A stretch of 27,212 nucleotides of DNA from a virus, in IMG/VR virus record IMGVR_UViG_3300025132_000227, positions 1 through 27,212 of that record; one strand, 5' to 3'. This document shows positions 23,815 through 27,212 of the stretch, piece after piece. The stretch's first letter is position 1, and each line of letters starts with the position of its first letter. The translations under genes and the position numbers were made by a program. The notes beneath the pieces were generated by a model. The model had not been told where the DNA came from. It worked only from the letters and a program-made list of their open reading frames with translations, and ran no database searches.

Positions 23815-24650
23815 TGTATACAGTAATTGGTTTCGGCGGAGTCGGCTGCCGCATCGCAAAATGTTTTGATCACTACTCGCAGTACAATATTATCTGTGTG
23901 GACAATAGTGAGTTAGACTGGAAAGATAAGTGGGTTATTAGAAAAGAGTCGACACCTGAAGATTATGAGAATAACTTTAAAGCAATACCAAAAAGAATAA
24001 AAGATAAAATAAAAGATGATGTAGTGTTTGTTCTAAGTGGATCTGGATCAGTTTCCTCTGCCGCCTTAAGGTTTCTGTATCAAATAAGGGACAAGAATGT
24101 ATCAATTTTATATGTGAGACCAGAATTGGACCTGCTAGACCAAAAACAAACCATGCAAGAAAGAATGGTGTTCTCTGTTCTACAAGAGTACACAAGGTCA
24201 GGAATTTTTCGAAATATTTACTTGACAAGCAATGCAGAAATAGATAGTCTTATAGAAAATGCGAGTATTAAAGACTACTATCCTACGATAAACAAACTGA
24301 TATCGACTGTGTTTCACATGGTTATGGTTTTTGACCATCAGATTGCAGAGGTTAGCAATTTTTCTGATATCAATGAATCAAGAAGGATTTGTACATTGGG
24401 AATTCTAGACATGCAAAACGAAACTGAGAGTATGTTGTTCCCAATTACGGACCCCATGGACACTAGACTGTATTATGGGATATCAAAAGCAAGCTTAACT
24501 GAGGATCAGAATTTGCAGAGAAACATTATTAAGTTGATCAAAGATAAAAATCAAGAACTGTGCAAGTACAGTTATGGCGTCTATGAGACGCAGTATGAAA
24601 CGGACTTTTGTTATGTAAAAACATATTCTTCAAAAGTTCAAGAATTTTAA
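23814..24650 (+). CDS. Divergent tubulin/FtsZ-fold protein (candidate)
   Basis: ATG 23814 shares its A with the polymerase TAA, so the two are probably translationally coupled. The order of motifs follows the nucleotide-binding half of FtsZ/tubulin: TVIGFGGVGCRIAKCF (3-18, T1-like), a strand ending VDN (29-31, where FtsZ has NTD), DDVVFVLSGSGSVSSAAL (68-85, the place of the GGGTGTG signature loop), then SILYVRPE (97-104) and a helix MVFSVLQEYTRSG leading to NIYLTSN (134-140), as in FtsZ's 'VVT.PF...L...IPN'. The signature loop is degenerate and I do not find a clear NxDxxD catalytic loop in the FSDINES region (183-189). At 278 residues it is shorter than FtsZ or PhuZ. It could therefore be a non-hydrolysing relative. 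An alternative is a GxGxxG NAD-binding Rossmann protein. It has no membrane segment. Confidence 0.45.
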   Translation: MYTVIGFGGVGCRIAKCFDHYSQYNIICVDNSELDWKDKWVIRKESTPEDYENNFKAIPKRIKDKIKDDVVFVLSGSGSVSSAALRFLYQIRDKNVSILYVRPELDLLDQKQTMQERMVFSVLQEYTRSGIFRNIYLTSNAEIDSLIENASIKDYYPTINKLISTVFHMVMVFDHQIAEVSNFSDINESRRICTLGILDMQNETESMLFPITDPMDTRLYYGISKASLTEDQNLQRNIIKLIKDKNQELCKYSYGVYETQYETDFCYVKTYSSKVQEF

Positions 24651-24679
24651 TTGACAAACAATAAAACATTTAGTATAGT
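24651..24679 (+). promoter_or_regulatory. Sigma70-type promoter for gp32-uvsX
   Basis: TTGACA (24651-24656), a 17-base spacer, then TATAGT (24674-24679): a consensus -35 and a near-consensus -10 at ideal spacing, beginning right after the TAA of the upstream gene. Transcription should start near 24686, giving a leader of about 73 bases. This is the only strong host-type promoter I see in the window, suggesting early expression by unmodified host RNA polymerase. Confidence 0.88.
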
Positions 24680-24689
24680 ATGAATAGTT

Positions 24690-24731
24690 GGTCGGGAGAT
24701 TTGCCGACCCGCTATAGCCAAAGTGTGCAAA
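24690..24731 (+). promoter_or_regulatory. Leader hairpin / possible pseudoknot upstream of gp32
   Basis: Stem 1: GGTCGG (24690-24695) with CCGACC (24704-24709), 8-base loop gagatttg. The last four loop bases TTTG (24700-24703) can pair with CAAA (24728-24731), forming an H-type pseudoknot. An A-rich stretch without evident structure then leads to the aaggagg ribosome site and ATG 24759. T4 gene 32 autoregulates through a leader pseudoknot followed by an unstructured region at similar distances. Stem seen; pseudoknot and function inferred. Confidence 0.55.
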
Positions 24732-24758
24732 AAAACAATACCATAAGGAGGTAATATA

Positions 24759-25517
24759 ATGGCACTGAATTTAGATCTTATGAAGCAAAAGATGGCTTCA
24801 TTAACAGGGAAGGGTGACGGCAAAAAGAATAATTTTTGGCGACCACAGGATGGTGAGAATAATATTCGCATTGTCCCAACAGCGGATGGGGATCCGTTTA
24901 AGGAGAAGTTTTTCCACTATGGTGTAGGGGAGCAATCTTTCCTATGCCCAAAGAGAAACTTTGGAGACAAGTGCCCAGTTTGCGATTTTGCAAACCAACT
25001 CTGGAATGAGGGTACCGAGGAAAGTAAGCAACTTGCAAAGGGCATGTTCGCAAAGCAGCGATTCTTTTCTCCTGTTCTTGTGAGAGGTGAGGAGTCCGAA
25101 GGGGTCAAGGTCTGGGGTTATGGTAAGTTAGCATACCAGAAACTTCTCGGCATTGTCCTTGATCCTGACTACGGAGACATTACCGACCCAGAGGATGGTA
25201 ATGACCTTAAGTTGATGTACGGCAAGCAACCAGGTGCTTCCTATCCAACCACCGATATTCGCCCTCGCCCTCGCAAGTCTGTCCTTTGTGACGATGCAGT
25301 AGGTGGCGACGAGCGCTGCACAGAGTTGTTGGAGAAGGTGCCCAACCTTGACAGTGTCTTTGAGAGGAGAACCACCGAAGAAGTTCAGGGGATTCTGGAT
25401 GCGCACTTGAGTGGCGACACGGAAAAAACTGAGATCACTCGTGGTGGTAACAGTGAAACTGAAGTCAAGTCTGAAGCAGATACTGTGTCTGCTGCATTCA
25501 ATGAACTTCTGGGTTGA
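24759..25517 (+). CDS. gp32: Single-stranded DNA-binding protein (gp32-like)
   Basis: Coats single-stranded DNA during replication and recombination. At 252 residues (T4: 301). The N-terminus has the basic, helical LMKQKMASLTGKGDGKKN segment involved in cooperative binding in gp32. FWRPQDGENNIRIVP (26-40) is typical of the core. The zinc site is complete: H53, C63, C72 and C75 (H-x9-C-x8-C-x2-C), close to T4's His64/Cys77/Cys87/Cys90. KVWGYGKLAYQKLLG and a strand-rich part follow, then an acidic/polar linker and the terminal AAFNELLG, the likely protein-docking tail. Start ATG 24759 has an ideal aaggagg site. It is preceded by its own promoter and a structured leader, and followed 11 bases later by uvsX, its recombination partner. 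Secure. Confidence 0.93.
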   Translation: MALNLDLMKQKMASLTGKGDGKKNNFWRPQDGENNIRIVPTADGDPFKEKFFHYGVGEQSFLCPKRNFGDKCPVCDFANQLWNEGTEESKQLAKGMFAKQRFFSPVLVRGEESEGVKVWGYGKLAYQKLLGIVLDPDYGDITDPEDGNDLKLMYGKQPGASYPTTDIRPRPRKSVLCDDAVGGDERCTELLEKVPNLDSVFERRTTEEVQGILDAHLSGDTEKTEITRGGNSETEVKSEADTVSAAFNELLG

Positions 25518-25528
25518 GGTGATATAGG

Positions 25529-26668
25529 ATGGCAAAAGTAACAAAAATGAAACCAGGAGGTTTGTCCACGAAGGACATTATAAAGTCACTCAACAAGTCT
25601 GCTGGCGGAGTTGTTGCTTATAATCTCAAGGAGGAGAACCCAACCCAGGTTAAGGAGTGGATTCCAACTGGATCCCGATGGTTAGACTCCATAGTTTGCA
25701 AGGGTCGACTTGCTGGGATTCCAGTTGGAAAGATTTCTGAGATTGCGGGGTTAGAAGCAACGGGCAAGTCTTTCATGGCAGCACAGGTGGCGGCAAATGC
25801 CCAGCAGATGGGTTTTCGCGTAGCGTACTTCGATTCTGAATCAGCAATCGATCCTGACTTTCTTGCAAGAGCAGGATGTGATCTTGAAGACGAAGAGAAC
25901 GGGCTGATTTATGTTCAGGCGCACTCTGTTGAAATGGTGATGGCTACTATTGAGGATCTTTTGAAGATGCCTCAGAAGTGGTTGTTCATTTGGGACTCTC
26001 TTGCCCTCACCCCATCGGAACACGACTTGGAATCGGACTATAATCCCCAGTCATCCATGGCAATGAAGGCGCGAGTGTTGTCCAAGGGCATGCCAAAGTT
26101 GGTGCAACCAATTGCAAACGCTGGAGCAACTCTTTTGGTGTTGAACCAGTTGAAGACCAATATTACAAGGTCTCCTTCTGAGGCGCTTACGACTCCATAC
26201 ATGACACCTGGAGGAAAGACTCTGCCATACTCTTACTCATTAAGGGTTTGGTTGACTGGACGTAAGGCAAAGGCCTCATTCGTTACGGACGAAAACGGAT
26301 TTAGGATCGGATCTGAGGTGAAGTGCAAAATTGAGAAGTCCCGCTTTGGATCGACGGGTAGGACTTGCAACTTCAAAATTCTTTGGGGTGACTCAGACAT
26401 CGTTGGTGTTCAGGATCAAGAGAGTTGGTTCGATGCAATTCAGATTTCTGAGAACCTGAAGCAGTCAGGTGCCTGGTATGCCCTTGTTCATGAGGATGGT
26501 ACAGAAGAAAAATTTCAGAGGGCGCATTGGGTTTCAAAATTGCAAGACGAAAGATTCAAGAAAAGGGTTTTGCAAATCATGGACGATGATGTTATTATGA
26601 AGTTCAGTAACAAAACAGGAAATGCTTCTGATTTTTATGATCAGGAAGATTCCCCCACCAAAGACTGA
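25529..26668 (+). CDS. uvsX: UvsX, RecA-family recombinase
   Basis: An ATP-dependent strand-exchange protein for recombination-driven replication and repair. At 379 residues, close to T4 UvsX (391). Walker A is GLEATGKS (74-81), the catalytic Glu is in FDSES (E104), and Walker B is FIWDS (153-157, D156). The DNA-binding loop region is near 160-185, and NQLKTN...MTPGGK (206-230) corresponds to loop L2 and its flanks. A mixed C-terminal domain ends in an acidic tail (DQEDSPTKD). The start ATG 25529 follows gaggtgat, 11 bases after gp32, so the two are co-transcribed, and UvsX filaments must displace gp32 from single strands. A strong terminator follows 17 bases after the stop. Secure at family level; UvsX rather than bacterial RecA is chosen because of the neighbours and the short L2 context. 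Confidence 0.92.
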   Translation: MAKVTKMKPGGLSTKDIIKSLNKSAGGVVAYNLKEENPTQVKEWIPTGSRWLDSIVCKGRLAGIPVGKISEIAGLEATGKSFMAAQVAANAQQMGFRVAYFDSESAIDPDFLARAGCDLEDEENGLIYVQAHSVEMVMATIEDLLKMPQKWLFIWDSLALTPSEHDLESDYNPQSSMAMKARVLSKGMPKLVQPIANAGATLLVLNQLKTNITRSPSEALTTPYMTPGGKTLPYSYSLRVWLTGRKAKASFVTDENGFRIGSEVKCKIEKSRFGSTGRTCNFKILWGDSDIVGVQDQESWFDAIQISENLKQSGAWYALVHEDGTEEKFQRAHWVSKLQDERFKKRVLQIMDDDVIMKFSNKTGNASDFYDQEDSPTKD

Positions 26669-26684
26669 CATAGTGTTCAGTCGG

Positions 26685-26712
26685 CCCCCTGCGAAAGCAG
26701 GGGGTTTTTTTT
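26685..26712 (+). terminator. Strong intrinsic terminator after uvsX
   Basis: CCCCCTGC (26685-26692) pairs with GCAGGGGG (26697-26704) across a GAAA tetraloop, followed by eight T residues (26705-26712). A textbook terminator closing the gp32-uvsX unit. The next gene starts only 14 bases later and has no room for its own promoter, so it needs read-through. Confidence 0.93.
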
Positions 26713-26726
26713 ACTAAGGAGTTTAT

Positions 26727-27212
26727 ATGAAGAGGTTAATGTTGGTAGATGCACAAAACCAGTTCATGAGGTCATACATTGTTAACCCAACCATGTCGCC
26801 TAATGGTGATCCGATCGGCGGCGTAGTTGGTTTTTTACAGACAATGAACAAGTTGTGCAGACAAGTCAGACCTGACCTTTTCGTAGTTGTCTGGGACGGC
26901 GACGGAGGGTCCAATCGCAGAAGGCAGCAAAACAAGAACTACAAAGTCGGCCGAAAACCACCGAAGTTGAACAGGTGGTCTCAATCTATGAACCCTGCGG
27001 AACTTCACACAAATAAGATTTGGCAACAGGTCAGATGCATTGAGTACGTCAACCAGACACCAATCGTGCAATTTAGACAACCAGGCGTTGAAGCAGATGA
27101 TGTAATCGCTTACATTAAGGCAATGTCGCTGTTTAAGGATTGGCAAAAAGTTGTGATATCTAGTGATAAAGACTTTATTCAACTTCTTGATGAAAAAACT
27201 CTATTACTCAGA
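26727..27212 (+). CDS. 5'-3' exonuclease / flap nuclease (partial, 3' end missing)
   Basis: 162 residues from ATG 26727 (ribosome site taaggag, 5-6 bases upstream), open to the right edge of the window. It is a PIN-like 5' nuclease of the type that removes RNA primers and flaps (T4 RNase H, T5 D15, Pol I N-terminal domain). Visible metal-binding positions: D8 in MLVDAQN; D57 in VVWDGDG; the cluster GVEADD (E122, D124, D125); and SSDKD (D147, D149). The conserved R/K-rich helix after WDG (RRRQQNKNYKVGRKP) is also present. The last metal-site Asp and the helix-hairpin-helix should lie beyond the window. It complements the polymerase-like gene upstream, which lacks such a domain. Expression probably depends on read-through of the terminator just before it. 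Confidence 0.88.
   Translation, partial: MKRLMLVDAQNQFMRSYIVNPTMSPNGDPIGGVVGFLQTMNKLCRQVRPDLFVVVWDGDGGSNRRRQQNKNYKVGRKPPKLNRWSQSMNPAELHTNKIWQQVRCIEYVNQTPIVQFRQPGVEADDVIAYIKAMSLFKDWQKVVISSDKDFIQLLDEKTLLLR

Noticed and set aside
23814-24650. Plain NAD-binding (TrkA-N or ThiF-like) protein from the GFGGVG motif
   Set aside because: Not excluded, but the second glycine-rich loop after a D-VVF strand and the RPE-helix-N succession fit the tubulin order better; kept as the alternative reading.
1-27212. tRNA genes, CRISPR arrays, integrase or attachment sites, insertion sequences
   Set aside because: No cloverleaf, regular spacer-repeat pattern, recombinase motifs or terminal inverted repeats were found on reading; the exact repeats seen are the in-gene fibre duplication and short motifs.

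Overview
This window reads as part of the genome of a lytic, contractile-tailed phage of broad T4-like descent, probably an uncultured aquatic (likely marine) virus. All the genes I can support lie on the + strand. They are tightly packed, many with 1-20 base overlaps, and the DNA is AT-leaning. The tail genes follow a T4-type order (sheath, tube, gp26-like, gp51-like, tape measures, tube-cap-like, gp53-like), and next to them sit gp32, UvsX and a 5' nuclease. The proteins are distant from T4 itself, and the polymerase-like gene is family A rather than T4-type family B. That combination recalls remote T4 relatives such as the Rhodothermus phage RM378 / 'Far-T4' group, but this placement is an inference from memory, not a search result. 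I see no tRNA, CRISPR, integrase or insertion sequence.

Region 1 (1-7220), fibre/appendage genes. A gene fragment runs off the left edge and is followed by a small DUF5659-like gene. Then come two paralogous fibre-like genes (612-2897 and 2979-7163). They share N- and C-terminal blocks, and each is closed by its own strong intrinsic terminator. The second one carries a 669-bp segment twice. Both copies interrupt positions that are uninterrupted in the shorter paralogue.

Region 2 (7221-22718), tail and baseplate. A very large tail sheath (1188 aa, with an extra inserted domain) is followed by tail tube, gp26-like hub protein with two CxxC pairs, a gp51-like small protein, a small conserved-looking protein, two tandem paralogous tape-measure-like proteins, a tube-cap-like protein, a gp53/LysM-like wedge protein, a large baseplate-type protein and an unrecognised 399-aa protein. 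The motif CACTATTTA occurs in three gene leaders, including those of sheath and tube, and may be a shared expression signal.

Region 3 (22699-27212), DNA replication. A compact family-A DNA polymerase-like gene overlaps the end of the tail run. It is followed with a one-base overlap by a protein that looks like a very divergent tubulin/FtsZ-fold protein. A near-consensus sigma70 promoter then starts a gp32-uvsX unit whose leader can fold into a T4-gene-32-like pseudoknot. A strong terminator ends that unit, and a 5'-3' exonuclease gene begins 14 bases later and runs off the right edge.

The most unusual items are the tubulin-like protein coupled to the polymerase, the compact polymerase itself, the duplicated fibre insert with patchwork identity, the gp32 leader pseudoknot and the tandem tape-measure paralogues.
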